Of a stretch of DNA of 56,779 nucleotides, positions 31,971 to 43,200 are shown one piece after another (the first letter of the stretch is position 1; each line of letters opens with the position of its first letter). Source of the stretch: a virus; IMG/VR virus record IMGVR_UViG_3300048538_000331, positions 1 to 56,779 of that record, one strand, 5' to 3'. Under the pieces are notes generated by a model that saw only the letters and a list, made by a program, of their open reading frames with translations, did not search any database and had not been told where the DNA came from. Position numbers and translations under genes: made by a program.

Positions 31971-31974
31971 GAAG

Positions 31975-32535
31975 ATGTCTTTTACTACATTTAAACAACA
32001 AATGAATAATTACATGACCAATCAAGATGGTATTGGTGCATATGCTGATTTTGCAAAAAAGATTACTCAAGAGTATGATATGTGTATTAAGAGGGGATTC
32101 CAAACAGTGAATTCTATTCCTATAGCGGCTGGAAACACTGCAGGTATGGAAGCTATGGTTAACACAGCGTGTACAATTGCTATTTCCAAAACAGGAGGAT
32201 TACATACCTTTGGTGATGATATTGGTAAAGCCGTGATTGTTTATTGGACAGGTGCAACTTTAATTGTTGGAATTCCACCAGTAATACCTGCTACTGGTGC
32301 AGTATCAAACATAACTACAACCGCCGCCGTTTGTTTGAGTCCTGGTTCATGGACACCAATGGGCCCATTAAATCCAATAGATGATAGTATGAATTTCTTG
32401 AATAGATTGGCAGGTTCAATGCAATCTCACCTACCAACAACAACACATATGTATAATACAATATCTATATATCCAGGAGCTCCACCACCAGTAGCACCTG
32501 GAGTTTTGATATCTCCTGGTTACACAGTACCATAA
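31975..32535 (+). CDS. Putative structural protein
   Basis: A 186-aa protein rich in Gly, Pro, Thr and Ile, with a hydrophobic middle (IVYWTGATLIVGIPPVIPATGA) and a Pro-rich end. Probably beta-rich and virion-associated from its position between the spike protein and gp25. Family not recognised. Confidence 0.55.
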   Translation: MSFTTFKQQMNNYMTNQDGIGAYADFAKKITQEYDMCIKRGFQTVNSIPIAAGNTAGMEAMVNTACTIAISKTGGLHTFGDDIGKAVIVYWTGATLIVGIPPVIPATGAVSNITTTAAVCLSPGSWTPMGPLNPIDDSMNFLNRLAGSMQSHLPTTTHMYNTISIYPGAPPPVAPGVLISPGYTVP

Positions 32536-32547
32536 AATGAAAGAAGA

Positions 32548-32557
32548 TATATTTATA
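32548..32557 (+). promoter_or_regulatory. Late promoter motif L6
   Basis: Perfect TATATTTATA, 21 nt before the ATG at 32579, inside the baseplate block. Confidence 0.65.
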
Positions 32558-32578
32558 TTAAGATAAACACAATTGAAA

Positions 32579-33163
32579 ATGAATAATAAACAATTAATTA
32601 AAGTAATTAAAACTCTTGTTGAAGTGGAAACCGCTAAACAACAAGAACGCTTTTTATCTAAAACTTTTCCAACGATATTGGAAGAAGAAGTTAAGAAACG
32701 ATTAGCAGAGGTGAAGGGAGGTGTAGTCAGCGTTCCCTCTACGCAAGTTCCACAATTAACAAATGAAGTAGACCCATTTGAACAAGCAGAACTTGCATTA
32801 CAGGAACAAAGACAAACACCAAAAAAACAATTCACTAAAAACTCTGTTTTAAATGAAGTTTTAAATAATACAAAACCATTCTCAAAGGAACAGAGACAAG
32901 GTGGAGCTGGTACTAAATCTGTATTAGATAATTTACCTCAACAATCTGTAAACGAAAGTATGGATAAAACTGTAACATTTAATTCTCAAGGTGCACAAGG
33001 TGGTACTGATATGATGAGAGCTCAAATGGTACAAAAAATGGGTTATGGAGATGTAAGAAGAGGTCCTAATAAACAAGGATTGGGTGTTCAAACTGGTTTA
33101 CCTGGTTTAGATAGAATATTAAATAGAGATAATTCAGAACTTGTAAAAAAGTTTAAAAAATAA
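32579..33163 (+). CDS. Putative virion-associated protein
   Basis: A 194-aa Gln/Asn-rich protein (from MNNKQ; a TTG at 32573 would add two residues). A helical start with a basic KQLIKVIKTLVEVETAKQQ stretch leads to a low-complexity middle and a basic end (ELVKKFKK). Its position, behind late motif L6 and before gp25, suggests a structural or assembly role. Not recognised. Confidence 0.5.
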   Translation: MNNKQLIKVIKTLVEVETAKQQERFLSKTFPTILEEEVKKRLAEVKGGVVSVPSTQVPQLTNEVDPFEQAELALQEQRQTPKKQFTKNSVLNEVLNNTKPFSKEQRQGGAGTKSVLDNLPQQSVNESMDKTVTFNSQGAQGGTDMMRAQMVQKMGYGDVRRGPNKQGLGVQTGLPGLDRILNRDNSELVKKFKK

Positions 33164-33184
33164 ATTTACTTGGGAGAGTAATTA

Positions 33185-33619
33185 ATGGCGTATATACTTG
33201 GCAGAAAAACACTTAAGGATTCTAAAGAATTTGATTCTTATGCATATGGAATCACACTACCAATACAAAATGATGGTAGAGGATTTTTTGCACAAGCATT
33301 TACATCAATCGAACAAGCAAAAAGTAATTTAAAAAATTTATTACTTACAGCAAAGGGTGAAAGAGTAATGCAACCAAACTTCGGTTCTGGATTAAGGTCA
33401 TTACTATTTGAACAAATGGATGATGAAAAGTTTGAAGATAAAATACAACAAACGATTATCACTGCTGTAGAGTTTTGGTTACCTTATATTAATATAGAAG
33501 AAATTAATGTAGAAATGACCAATGAGTTAAGAGATAAAAACCAAGTAAACTTGGATTTAAAATTTACAGTTGGTAATGAAATTGATTTACAAGAAATAAC
33601 ATTGGTAGTACAGGAATAA
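33185..33619 (+). CDS. 25: Baseplate wedge protein gp25
   Basis: A 144-aa protein of the gp25/gpW family: LLLTAKGERVMQPNFGSGLRSLLFEQ is the core signature, followed by VEFWLPYINIEEINV and a beta end. gp25 joins gp6 and gp53-like proteins to form the baseplate wedge core of contractile tails. It is immediately upstream of gp6, the standard order. Confidence 0.93.
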   Translation: MAYILGRKTLKDSKEFDSYAYGITLPIQNDGRGFFAQAFTSIEQAKSNLKNLLLTAKGERVMQPNFGSGLRSLLFEQMDDEKFEDKIQQTIITAVEFWLPYINIEEINVEMTNELRDKNQVNLDLKFTVGNEIDLQEITLVVQE

Positions 33620-33623
33620 TATT

Positions 33624-35636
33624 ATGGCATTAAATTCAGCAAATTTTAAAAGTAATCAAGGAAGAGATATAAAGTATCTTAGTAAAGATTTTGCCTCCTT
33701 TAGAAAAAACTTAGTAGAGTACTCTAAAACCTATTTCCCTAAAACGTATTCTGATTTTAATGAATCATCACCTGGTATGATGTTTATTGAAATGGCATCT
33801 TATCTTGGGGATATATTATCTTACTATACAGATGATTCATTAAAAGAATCATTAATGTTATATGCAGAAGATAAACAAAATGTAATAGCATTAGCTAACT
33901 ACCTCGGATATAAACCAAAAGTTACTGCACCTGCTATTGTACAACTATCCGTTTACCAACTTGCACCTGCAGTGGGTAGTGGAGAAGATAACAGACCTGA
34001 TTCTGATTACTACCTTAGAATTAAACAAGGTATGGTTATAGAATCATCCAAAACAAGTGTAAGATTTAGAACAACAGAACTCGTTGATTTTAATGATGCA
34101 ACAGATAGAGAGATAACGGTCTATACTGATGATGGTGGAGAACCAACTCAGTATCTTATAAAAAAATATGTTAAAGCAGTATCAGGAGAACTTAAAACTG
34201 TAAATGTTGATTTTGGTTCACCAGAACAATTTTCATCAATTAATATTGCAGATAAAAATGTAATTGATATCTATGATGTTAGGGATACTAATGGTGGTAA
34301 GTGGTATGAAGTTCCATATCTTGCTCAAGAAATGGTTTATGTTGATTATCCTGTATCAGAACAAACTGATAAAGATTTAGCACAATTTAAAGATTCTGTA
34401 TCTAATGTACTTAGAGTATTAAAAACTTCAAAAAGATTTGTTAAAAAGATAAATCAAGATAATAGTACTAGCATTGTATTTGGTGGTGGTAATTCAACCA
34501 ATGATGAACAATTAGTTCCAAACTTAAAAAATGTAGGATTGGGATTAAATTCCTCTATTGATAAAATGAGTTCAGCGTATGACCCCGCTAACTTTTTGAA
34601 AACTACATCATATGGACAGGCCCCATCTAATACAACTATGAGTGTATCTTACTTAGTAGGTGGTGGTGTTGAATCAAATGTTGGTAAGGGTGAATTAACT
34701 TCAATTAAAAGAATTGAGTTTGATGATGATACCAAAACTTTTGCACAAAACGAAACAACTCTTTATAACAAAATGAAATCATCAGTAGCGGTTGATAATG
34801 AAATACCTGCAACTGGTGGTAGAGGTGAGGAAACGATTGATGAAATCAGAGAAAACGCACTTGCAAACTTTGGTTCACAAAACAGAGCGGTAACTCGTAA
34901 AGATTATCAAGTGAGAGCTCTTTCTCTTCCACCAAAGTATGGTGGTATTGCAAAAGCATTTTGTTCACCAGATGGTCAATTAGATAATAACTCACCTGCT
35001 TCACTTTTAAAAGATACAGAATCACTTGATGAGTTTGTTGGGTTGATTAATGATATGAAGGGTAAAGACCTATCTGACCAAGAAATGAGAGATGAGGTTC
35101 GTAGGATTTTAAAAACTAAAAAGGGAACAACCAATGAGGTTAATAATCCTTTTGCCATAAATTTATACATTCTTGGATATAATTCAAACAAGAACTTAAG
35201 TATTCTTAATAGAGCGGTAAAGGAGAATTTAAAAACTTATATTGGTGAATATAGAATGTTAACAGATGGTATTAATATTATTGATGGGTTTGTTATTAAC
35301 ATTGGTTTAGATTTTGAAATCAGAGTTTATGGTGGATATAATAAAAGAGAAGTTCTTACAAAATGTATAACAGAATTAAAAGAATATTTCGATATAGATA
35401 ATTGGACGTTTAATATGCCTATTAATATTTCAGAAGTTGAAATCTTAATTGCAGGTGTTGAGGGAGTTCAATCAGTACCAAAATGTGAAGTATTCAACAA
35501 GTGTTTAGGAAACTACTCAGAACACTCTTATGATATTAAAGCGGCAACTAAAGGTAAGATGGTATATCCATCAGTAGACCCTTCAGTATTCGAGGTTAAA
35601 TTTCCTAATAAGGATTTAAAAGGGAGGGTAGTATAA
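33624..35636 (+). CDS. 6: Baseplate wedge protein gp6
   Basis: A 670-aa gp6/BaseplateJ-family protein. The N-terminal FNESSPGMMFIEMASYLGDILSYYTDDSLKE and the RAVTRKDYQVRALSLPPKYGGIAKA segment (about residue 430) are characteristic. gp6 builds the inner ring of the contractile-tail baseplate. Its length is close to T4 gp6 (660 aa). One base overlaps the next gene. Confidence 0.93.
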   Translation: MALNSANFKSNQGRDIKYLSKDFASFRKNLVEYSKTYFPKTYSDFNESSPGMMFIEMASYLGDILSYYTDDSLKESLMLYAEDKQNVIALANYLGYKPKVTAPAIVQLSVYQLAPAVGSGEDNRPDSDYYLRIKQGMVIESSKTSVRFRTTELVDFNDATDREITVYTDDGGEPTQYLIKKYVKAVSGELKTVNVDFGSPEQFSSINIADKNVIDIYDVRDTNGGKWYEVPYLAQEMVYVDYPVSEQTDKDLAQFKDSVSNVLRVLKTSKRFVKKINQDNSTSIVFGGGNSTNDEQLVPNLKNVGLGLNSSIDKMSSAYDPANFLKTTSYGQAPSNTTMSVSYLVGGGVESNVGKGELTSIKRIEFDDDTKTFAQNETTLYNKMKSSVAVDNEIPATGGRGEETIDEIRENALANFGSQNRAVTRKDYQVRALSLPPKYGGIAKAFCSPDGQLDNNSPASLLKDTESLDEFVGLINDMKGKDLSDQEMRDEVRRILKTKKGTTNEVNNPFAINLYILGYNSNKNLSILNRAVKENLKTYIGEYRMLTDGINIIDGFVINIGLDFEIRVYGGYNKREVLTKCITELKEYFDIDNWTFNMPINISEVEILIAGVEGVQSVPKCEVFNKCLGNYSEHSYDIKAATKGKMVYPSVDPSVFEVKFPNKDLKGRVV

Positions 35637-36703
35637 TGTATCATTTCGTAACATCATCAAAAGACTCAACAATATTTTTACAACAACCTACTCAAAATAC
35701 AGGTTTAGATGAAATATTAGAAGTATCTAAAACATATTATGGAAACTTAAAAGATACTGCTCGTTCTCTTATCAAGTTTAACACCACTCCATTATCACAA
35801 TCCATAGCAAGTGGTGAAGTAACAATGAGTTCTGCTCACCTATTATTAAAAGAGTGTGATGCTATTGAGATTCCATTAGATTATACAATCTATGCATATC
35901 CTATTTCTCAATCTTGGGAAATGGGAATCGGTACTCGTTTTGATAACATCACAACAGATGGTGTTAGTTGGGAAAATAGAGGAACTCAATCTGATAGTTG
36001 GTTGGGTGATGGTTCTTACTTAGCAGGAACAACTGGTTCATTTAATGGTAAAGGAGGAACATGGTACACTGGTTCAGCCGCATCACAATCATTCTCATAT
36101 CAAACTGAAGATATTGAAATGAATGTATTAGGAGCTATGAATACATGGATTGGTGGTACACTTCCAAACGAAGGTTTTATAATTAAACATTCTAATTCTA
36201 AAGAATCAGATACATCTGATTATGGTCAATTAAAATTCTTTGGAAAAGAAACTTCTACAATATACCAACCAAAACTTAGAATAGGTTGGGATGATTCATC
36301 TTTCTCGACAGGTTCATTAACTGAACTAACCGCAGATGATATCCATGTAACATTTAAAAGATTAAAAGTAAGATACAAGAGAGGAAGTAAACCAACCATA
36401 CGAGTATTTGGTAGAGAAAGATATCCTTTAAAATCTTATTCAAACACATATGCATATAATGATGTGAAGTATTTACCATCTACAACATATTATCAAGTAA
36501 AAGATGCTATTACAGAAGAAGTAATTGTACCTTTTAATGATAACTATACAAAAGTAAGTTGTGATTCAAATGGTAATTTCTTTAAAATAGATTTAAGTAA
36601 TTTTGAAATAAATAGAGATTATTACTTTGAAATCAAAGTAGATAGAAGTGGTGAAATAGATTATTTTACTGAAAAAGATTTAACATTTACGGTAGAAAAG
36701 TAA
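35636..36703 (+). CDS. Putative baseplate/tail protein with DNRLRE-like domain
   Basis: A 355-aa protein. Residues 1-240 resemble DNRLRE-type beta-sandwich domains (KDSTIFLQQPTQNTGLDEIL, ARSLIKFN, GVSWENRGTQSDSW), usually found on secreted or surface proteins. The C-terminal part is also beta-rich. It sits between gp6 and a coiled-coil protein, where gp7/gp8-like wedge proteins usually lie. It may form an outward-facing part of the baseplate. Confidence 0.6.
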   Translation: MYHFVTSSKDSTIFLQQPTQNTGLDEILEVSKTYYGNLKDTARSLIKFNTTPLSQSIASGEVTMSSAHLLLKECDAIEIPLDYTIYAYPISQSWEMGIGTRFDNITTDGVSWENRGTQSDSWLGDGSYLAGTTGSFNGKGGTWYTGSAASQSFSYQTEDIEMNVLGAMNTWIGGTLPNEGFIIKHSNSKESDTSDYGQLKFFGKETSTIYQPKLRIGWDDSSFSTGSLTELTADDIHVTFKRLKVRYKRGSKPTIRVFGRERYPLKSYSNTYAYNDVKYLPSTTYYQVKDAITEEVIVPFNDNYTKVSCDSNGNFFKIDLSNFEINRDYYFEIKVDRSGEIDYFTEKDLTFTVEK

Positions 36704-36704
36704 C

Positions 36705-37994
36705 ATGGGACTTAAAGATAGGTTTAGAATAGATGAGCTGGTAAAGAAAGGTTCAAACGCTATTCCTCGTGATAAACGAGGTGGTATTCGTGTGCGAAAA
36801 AAAGATGGTAAACAAGTTCCACCAGGATATTTTAAAGATTACAGAGGTAGGTTTGTACAAAAACCAATGAGACCAATTCCATTTGGAAAAAAACCAATCA
36901 AAGGATTTGATGATACTACAAAAAGATTTAAAGCAGATTTTGTTGATAAATTACCTCCAATAAATGATTTTCATCCTGATAGAAATTCATTTGGTGGGGA
37001 AACATCTGGTAGAATAGAAAGACCTATCTATGATGAAAATGAATTGCAGAAGGCAATTGATATTAAGGTTGATGAATTAATAAAACCAAAAAAACAAACA
37101 AAAGGTAAGTTTGTACCATTACCAAGATACAATAAACTACTTGCACAATTTACAGGTTCTCAACAACAGATAAAGTCATTAGAATCTGATAATTCACGAG
37201 TACGTTCATCAATAAGTGGTCTTGAAGGAGAGATTCAAACATTAACGGGAACAGTAACTTCTAAAGAAGGTGAGGTAGAACAATTAAATTTATCTCAAGA
37301 AGAATTAAATAGTAAGTATAATGAACTATTGGCAGATTTTCAATCAGCATTAATAAAAGGTACTAAGGAAGGTATTGAAAGAGCTTCTTTATCTGCACAA
37401 GTAGAAGGTTTACAGGCTCAAGTTACAACCTTACAAGCACAATTGACTGCACAACAAGATATTGTAAAATCTTTACAACAACAAGCAGAAATACAAGCAA
37501 CAGTTACAGAACAAGTTGTTGAATCAAAAGAAAAAGAAGTTGAAGCGGCCAAACAAACAAGTTTGTTAGGGATAGTTGAAGATAAAGGACAATTCCAAGT
37601 TAAGGGTACTGTTGGTTGGGCACTCCATCCATCAAGTAAAAATAGAAAACCAGAATGGGCAGCTCGATGGGATGATAGAAAAAAAGGAGCTAGGGGTAGA
37701 TTATCTGGTCTTAAATATGATTGGTATAATATGGGGCCTGAACCAATTACACTTAAGGTTGATGAAACTGTTATCAAAAAGAAAAAGTGGTTAAATGGTG
37801 TTCCAAACTCACTTACTATTCCAGCAAGTCCTGATGGTGGTTCAACACCTGGTACAAAAACAGTTACTTTCAGTAGAGGTAGTATTGGTAAGGGAACTTA
37901 TGAAACAGAAATAATTTGGACGAACCAAACTACAAATGAGAAATTTAAAATGAAAACTCGTTACTGGCAAGCAAGAAGTAGAAGAAAAACCTAA
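36705..37994 (+). CDS. Putative tail protein with central coiled coil
   Basis: A 429-aa protein with a basic N-terminus (residues 1-70, Arg/Lys/Pro-rich), a long heptad coiled coil (about residues 147-280, with runs of QLTAQQ and QAQVTTLQAQ), and a C-terminal beta-rich basic domain (VGWALHPSSKNRKPEWAARW, then GTYETEIIWTNQTT). Likely a trimeric elongated baseplate or fibre-associated protein. Family not recognised. Confidence 0.6.
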   Translation: MGLKDRFRIDELVKKGSNAIPRDKRGGIRVRKKDGKQVPPGYFKDYRGRFVQKPMRPIPFGKKPIKGFDDTTKRFKADFVDKLPPINDFHPDRNSFGGETSGRIERPIYDENELQKAIDIKVDELIKPKKQTKGKFVPLPRYNKLLAQFTGSQQQIKSLESDNSRVRSSISGLEGEIQTLTGTVTSKEGEVEQLNLSQEELNSKYNELLADFQSALIKGTKEGIERASLSAQVEGLQAQVTTLQAQLTAQQDIVKSLQQQAEIQATVTEQVVESKEKEVEAAKQTSLLGIVEDKGQFQVKGTVGWALHPSSKNRKPEWAARWDDRKKGARGRLSGLKYDWYNMGPEPITLKVDETVIKKKKWLNGVPNSLTIPASPDGGSTPGTKTVTFSRGSIGKGTYETEIIWTNQTTNEKFKMKTRYWQARSRRKT

Positions 37995-38000
37995 TAGATT

Positions 38001-40214
38001 ATGGCGTTAGAAACATTTAAAGAAATAGTTGAAAGAAAGGGATATCTTGTAAACAAAGAAGATAGAAAAATTTTCGAAAAGGAAATTAGAAAATCTAACT
38101 TTGGTATGGGGTATTCTGATATGATTGAATTCATACTATATGATTCAAATGATAATCAGCTGCCTCAAGGTGAAGATGCTAAACTTGTACGATATATTCA
38201 TATTAATGATAAAAATATAAATGAGTATTTTTTAATTACAAGTAGTGAAGAAACTAAAAAATTTAATGATTCATCTGAGTTTATTATTGATTTAGAAAAG
38301 TTAATAAAAGAAGCTGGATATTCAAATGGTATATTTAAAACACAAGTTACATTACTAAACAGAAGAGTTGGTTCAGAAGAATCTTCTGAAGATAAATTGT
38401 GGATACACGAAATTTCTCCATCAAGAACCGAAATACGAGTTGTTCCTCTTAAGAATACAGTAAGACCTAATAAGGATTTAGTTAAAAGATATAATCTATT
38501 TGTTGAAAATGGAAACTTTAGAGATGATACAATTTACTATGTAAGAAACTTTATAGAAGGAATTGATATATTAAATGTAGTTGATTCTTTTATAAGAAGT
38601 AAAGGAAGAATTAAAGATGGTAGAAGATATCAGAGACTAATTCAAAAAGAATTTAAAGTTGGTTCTTTTGATAAGTTATTAAACGATATTAAAGATAGGT
38701 ATATAGAATCCATGAACTATTTTATTGAAGGTAGTGAATGGAATATTACATCAAATAAATATGGTAAACCAAAAGGTGAATTAGATAAAATTGAGCTAAC
38801 AGTAAGATTTATAAAATCAGTTGCAGAACAAGCTCTTAGAAACTCAATTGAATATTATTTACCAAAGAGAAGAATTCAAAATAGTGTTGAATTAACAAGA
38901 GATGAACAAGTTACTTTTGATAAAGTAAAAAGAATTCTTAAAACAATAAAAGCAAATCAGAAGTTTGAATCTACTGTACCTGGTGAAATAGGTGGTGTTG
39001 TTCGAGGATGTACTGATAAAGAAGCATTAAATTACAATCCGAGAGCAAAAGAAAATGATGGTAGTTGTAGATATAAAGAAGCTGAAGTTGAAGCGGCGGT
39101 TGTATTAGGTTGTACTGATAAGTCTGCTGTAAACTTTAATAAATATGCAAATAAAGATGATGGAAGTTGTAAGTATCAAGAAAAGGTAGAAGATTTTGCA
39201 GATTTAGGAGGAGGTACTACCGTAGAAACAACTGATGTAGAAATAGATACAGAGGTAATTGATAATACTCCACCAATACCAGACCCGGAACCAGAATACA
39301 AATTAATTACAAAATTGTATTACATTTGGTCGGATACTGGAGCAATCAAATACAGAGATAGAAATAATGAATCGGTTGAAACACGAGGTGTAGAATTTGA
39401 TGCACATAAAATAACATATAGAGATACTGTTGCACCAAAGTTCGTAGGAGATGTTAGGGAAGTTCCAAAAATTATAAAATCACCTCCACGAGTGATGGAA
39501 TATAAAATTGTAAATAACTCAAGAAAAACAAGAGTTAAATTTCCTAACCCAAGAGTTGTCAGAAATGAAATGGACTATTTCGATGAGAGAAGAGCTCGAG
39601 GTAGAGATTATAGAAAAGGTAGACCTCTTGTAGATATAGATGGTCCAGAAGAAATTTTTACAGGTCAAGCTTTATCTTTTACTTATAAGAATAAACTTGA
39701 ACAAACAAAAACAAGTTCACAAATACAACCAGGAGATACACTTATACTATGTGCTATTGAGGATTCAATAGTTCCTGTACCTGGATTATCAATAAACGAA
39801 GTTGGTGGATGTGGAGGTACTTATCCAAGAACTATATCCGCACCTAAACCACCTCAGAGGTGTAATGACCCTGAGGCGATTAATTATCAATCTATTGGAA
39901 GTTGTAAATATAGACCAAAAGACCCTATTGACCCAACACCAATACCAACACCAACACCAAGACCAATCTGTAATGACCCTAAGGCTACAAATTATAGAGC
40001 TATTGGTTCTTGTGTATATCCAATACCAGACCCTGTTGTAGATGAACCGATTAAGCCGATAGTAATAACAGGAGGCAACCGCGGTGGAGGCGGAGGAGGT
40101 GGTTCTCGAATAGTAGAAGAAATACTAAATGAACTTAATAATATTCCTAACGCTTTTAGAATGGATGGAGAAGGTAGTATTTCGAATCCATTCAGAGGTA
40201 GAAACTATTTATAA
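38001..40214 (+). CDS. Large tail protein with GCTD/NY/DGSC repeats
   Basis: A 737-aa protein with an N-terminal helical part (about residues 1-330), then four short Cys-rich repeats. Two are canonical, GCTDKEALNY...NDGSCRY (about 336) and GCTDKSAVNF...DDGSCKY (about 371), and two are shortened, CNDPEAINY...GSCKY (about 620) and CNDPKATNY...GSCVY (about 656). Pro-rich and Gly-rich linkers lie between. Such repeats occur in surface proteins of marine Bacteroidota; each probably forms a small disulfide-bonded or calcium-binding turn. Probable adhesin or fibre-attachment role. Confidence 0.65.
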   Translation: MALETFKEIVERKGYLVNKEDRKIFEKEIRKSNFGMGYSDMIEFILYDSNDNQLPQGEDAKLVRYIHINDKNINEYFLITSSEETKKFNDSSEFIIDLEKLIKEAGYSNGIFKTQVTLLNRRVGSEESSEDKLWIHEISPSRTEIRVVPLKNTVRPNKDLVKRYNLFVENGNFRDDTIYYVRNFIEGIDILNVVDSFIRSKGRIKDGRRYQRLIQKEFKVGSFDKLLNDIKDRYIESMNYFIEGSEWNITSNKYGKPKGELDKIELTVRFIKSVAEQALRNSIEYYLPKRRIQNSVELTRDEQVTFDKVKRILKTIKANQKFESTVPGEIGGVVRGCTDKEALNYNPRAKENDGSCRYKEAEVEAAVVLGCTDKSAVNFNKYANKDDGSCKYQEKVEDFADLGGGTTVETTDVEIDTEVIDNTPPIPDPEPEYKLITKLYYIWSDTGAIKYRDRNNESVETRGVEFDAHKITYRDTVAPKFVGDVREVPKIIKSPPRVMEYKIVNNSRKTRVKFPNPRVVRNEMDYFDERRARGRDYRKGRPLVDIDGPEEIFTGQALSFTYKNKLEQTKTSSQIQPGDTLILCAIEDSIVPVPGLSINEVGGCGGTYPRTISAPKPPQRCNDPEAINYQSIGSCKYRPKDPIDPTPIPTPTPRPICNDPKATNYRAIGSCVYPIPDPVVDEPIKPIVITGGNRGGGGGGGSRIVEEILNELNNIPNAFRMDGEGSISNPFRGRNYL

Positions 40215-40218
40215 AATG

Positions 40219-40228
40219 AATATTTATA
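40219..40228 (+). promoter_or_regulatory. Late promoter motif L7 (AATATTTATA)
   Basis: One-base variant, 21 nt before the ATG of the 1923-aa gene. Confidence 0.6.
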
Positions 40229-40249
40229 TAGAGTACAAGGATAGGTAAA

Positions 40250-43200
40250 ATGAGAAGAAGATTTGACCAAGATGATTTTAATGATTACGAAAATAATTTC
40301 GGTAATCCGTTTGGCAATAACCCACAGGGTTTTGAGCCAGAAACCCTATCTGCGGTTACTTCACTACGAGGTGGTGGAGGTGGTGGTGGAGGAAGAGTCT
40401 CACCACCAAGAGGAGGTACAGTATCTCCAAGACCTGTACGAAGCAATCCTCCAAGGCCACCAAAAGAACCTTTTGAGGAAATTTCACATTTACCAATAAA
40501 GCCTAAAACACCTATTTTTGTAAAACCAGATTTACCACCAATTGTAGTTAAACCAAATACAGGTACAATTAAACCAATTGAGGTAGACCCGGTAAGAGTA
40601 AAGGGTGGTTGTAAAGACCCTAAAGCGGTGAACTATGATTCAACCGCAACTTATGATAATGGTAAGTGTGTATATCCAAATATAAAAATAAAACAAACTG
40701 TTAAAGATAAAAACGCACCTGTAAAAATTACGGTTGCAACTGATAGAGGACCTGCAACTGTAATGGTTGATGGTAAAGATGTTGGTACAACAAATGGAAC
40801 TGGAGAATTTCATACACTTATTTTAAACTTTACTGAAAAAGAATTATTACAAAGAAAAATAATTACAGTTAAAAAAAGTAACTTTGCTTCAAAAGATGAG
40901 TGGAGAGTTTCTTCTGTACAACGTAGTATAACAAAAACTATTAAACCAATAATAGATACTACACCCGTTTTAAGTGGTGGTAGACCAGAATTACCTGATG
41001 TAAGTTCACCAAGACCAAGACCTTCAAGTGGAAATGTTAATCCAAGAGTTACTCCATCATCTGATGGATTCAATAGAGATATGGATGATTATCTTGGTAA
41101 TAACAAACAATTTTTAGGTGGAACTGGATTTGGAGAATTTAATGGAAATATAGGACCATCGAGAACATCAGGTGGAAATACCATTGGATTTGATGATATA
41201 AATTTTGGATTTGGCGGAGCTAGTTCAAATAGACGTAATAATTTTTCCACTATCAATTTTGGTGGATATGGATATGACAATTTTGATAATTTACCTAAGT
41301 TGGGATTACCTCCAAGAGATGTTCCTGCAAGAAGTTTTATAAGAAAACCATATGGTAATATTGGTACGAGTCCTATAAAGACATCACCTACATTAAAACC
41401 AGCTAAACTAACGTTAGGTACGATTCCATTTAACTATTATGAGATAGTATTAGAAAGAAAAGTGGATGGTAAGTGGGTACAACAACCATCAGACTATTCT
41501 ACTTTTTCAAAAACAAATGTTTCTGTAAGACCTAAATCTCACTCATTACGAGTTGGTTTTAGTTTAAGAAAAAATGTTGAGATACTCGAATCACCAAAAA
41601 TTGAATCTACATATAAGGTAAGGATAATTGGAGATGTTCCAACTGATGATACTATTGTATGGAAAACTAATTATGGACAAGTTGGTTCTGTATTAGATGA
41701 TGATGATATCGTAATATTTCAAATTGAACAACAAGTTGGAGACCCCGAGCCACGAATAGAATTTTATGCAAATGGTATAACGGATTTTACACACAATGGT
41801 AGTTTCCAAATTAAATCTGGAAAAAATAATAAAGAATTTAAAGGTTTAGAAACAAGTTTTAGATTATATCCTGGTAATAATGATATACAAGTACAGGTAT
41901 TTAAAGAACCCGTATCTGAACCTCCAACTAAACCTGCTCTTAAATTAGATAGAACATCTGCTCAATTAAATATATCAGACCCAAAGGCAATTAGAATAGG
42001 ATACAAATCAGTAGATGCAGATAAAGTAATCTATACACTTGGAAAAGTTAAAAAAACTATTCCATTAAATGGTACTATTACATTAAGTGGTAAAGACTTT
42101 CCAAACGGAGCAGGTACATATACATTATATGTTCAACCTGTATCACGAAGAGGTGGTTCTGGTGATATTGAAAAATGTATAATTACTGCAGAAAGTAAAG
42201 CATATTTACCTGGTCCTGATATCACACATATTAATTATCCACAAGTAATTAAAGGACCTGATTTTAAAGGCATTGATGTTGATTTCAACATATCATGGCA
42301 ATCGGTAAATACAAACTATATACACATATATCTTGGTAAACCTGTAAGGGAAAACTACTTGGGTAAATTTGAACCACAAGGTGTTGCTCAATTTAATATG
42401 AGAAACATTATTAAAAAGGGTAGAAGGTTTGGAGCTTTAAGAAATTCAAGAAATATAATTAATTTTCAATTACTATTAGTTCCATATAATGAAGAGGGTG
42501 ATTCAAGAGCAACAGGTAAGTTTGAAACTGTTAACATAACATTTGATAAAGGTGATTTAACTCTTAGAAGAGGAAGAGTAGTTGGTGACCTTAGAACTTC
42601 ATTTGTAAAACAATGGAATTCAAAAGGGTTTGATGATTTTACTTCACCATTCTTAACTCACTACTTACACCTTGGTGATGGTAATAATAAATTGATTGGT
42701 ACATGGGGAATTGATGAAACAACATTTTCAGATAAGATAACAAATCCTACTACAAATCAAATAGAATATAAAAACATAGAAAAATCTATTGTTTTAAAAC
42801 TATATGAACCAATACCTCGAAATGTTGGTACAAATGATAAGATATGGATATCTAAAATACAATCCATACCATTAATTGATACAATAACAATTACAGATGA
42901 TATTGTTAGTCAATGTACACCATTAACGCCAAATTTTAATTTAGATGTTAGTGATGAAATAGGATATCAAATTCTTGATGATTTAATTTCGAGTGGTTCT
43001 GCATCTTCAACTGATGTAATAAGTCAATTTGTATCTTCAAGTGATTTTTCTTTAGAAAATCTTAATATAGAATTCGTAACTCAATCTTCGGTAGTAAAAG
43101 AAGTTGGGACAGGTTTATTATTAGAAAAGGCTGGTATAGAAGATTATAATTGGAAAGAATTTATAAAATACTCATCTGCAGGTGAACGAGTTGAAAACTT

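Noticed and set aside
37418-37777. 119-aa minus-strand ORF
   Set aside because: Antisense of the coiled-coil tail gene; no promoter or start context on the minus strand.
40263-40499. 78-aa plus-strand ORF
   Set aside because: Alternate frame of the low-complexity start of the 1923-aa gene.
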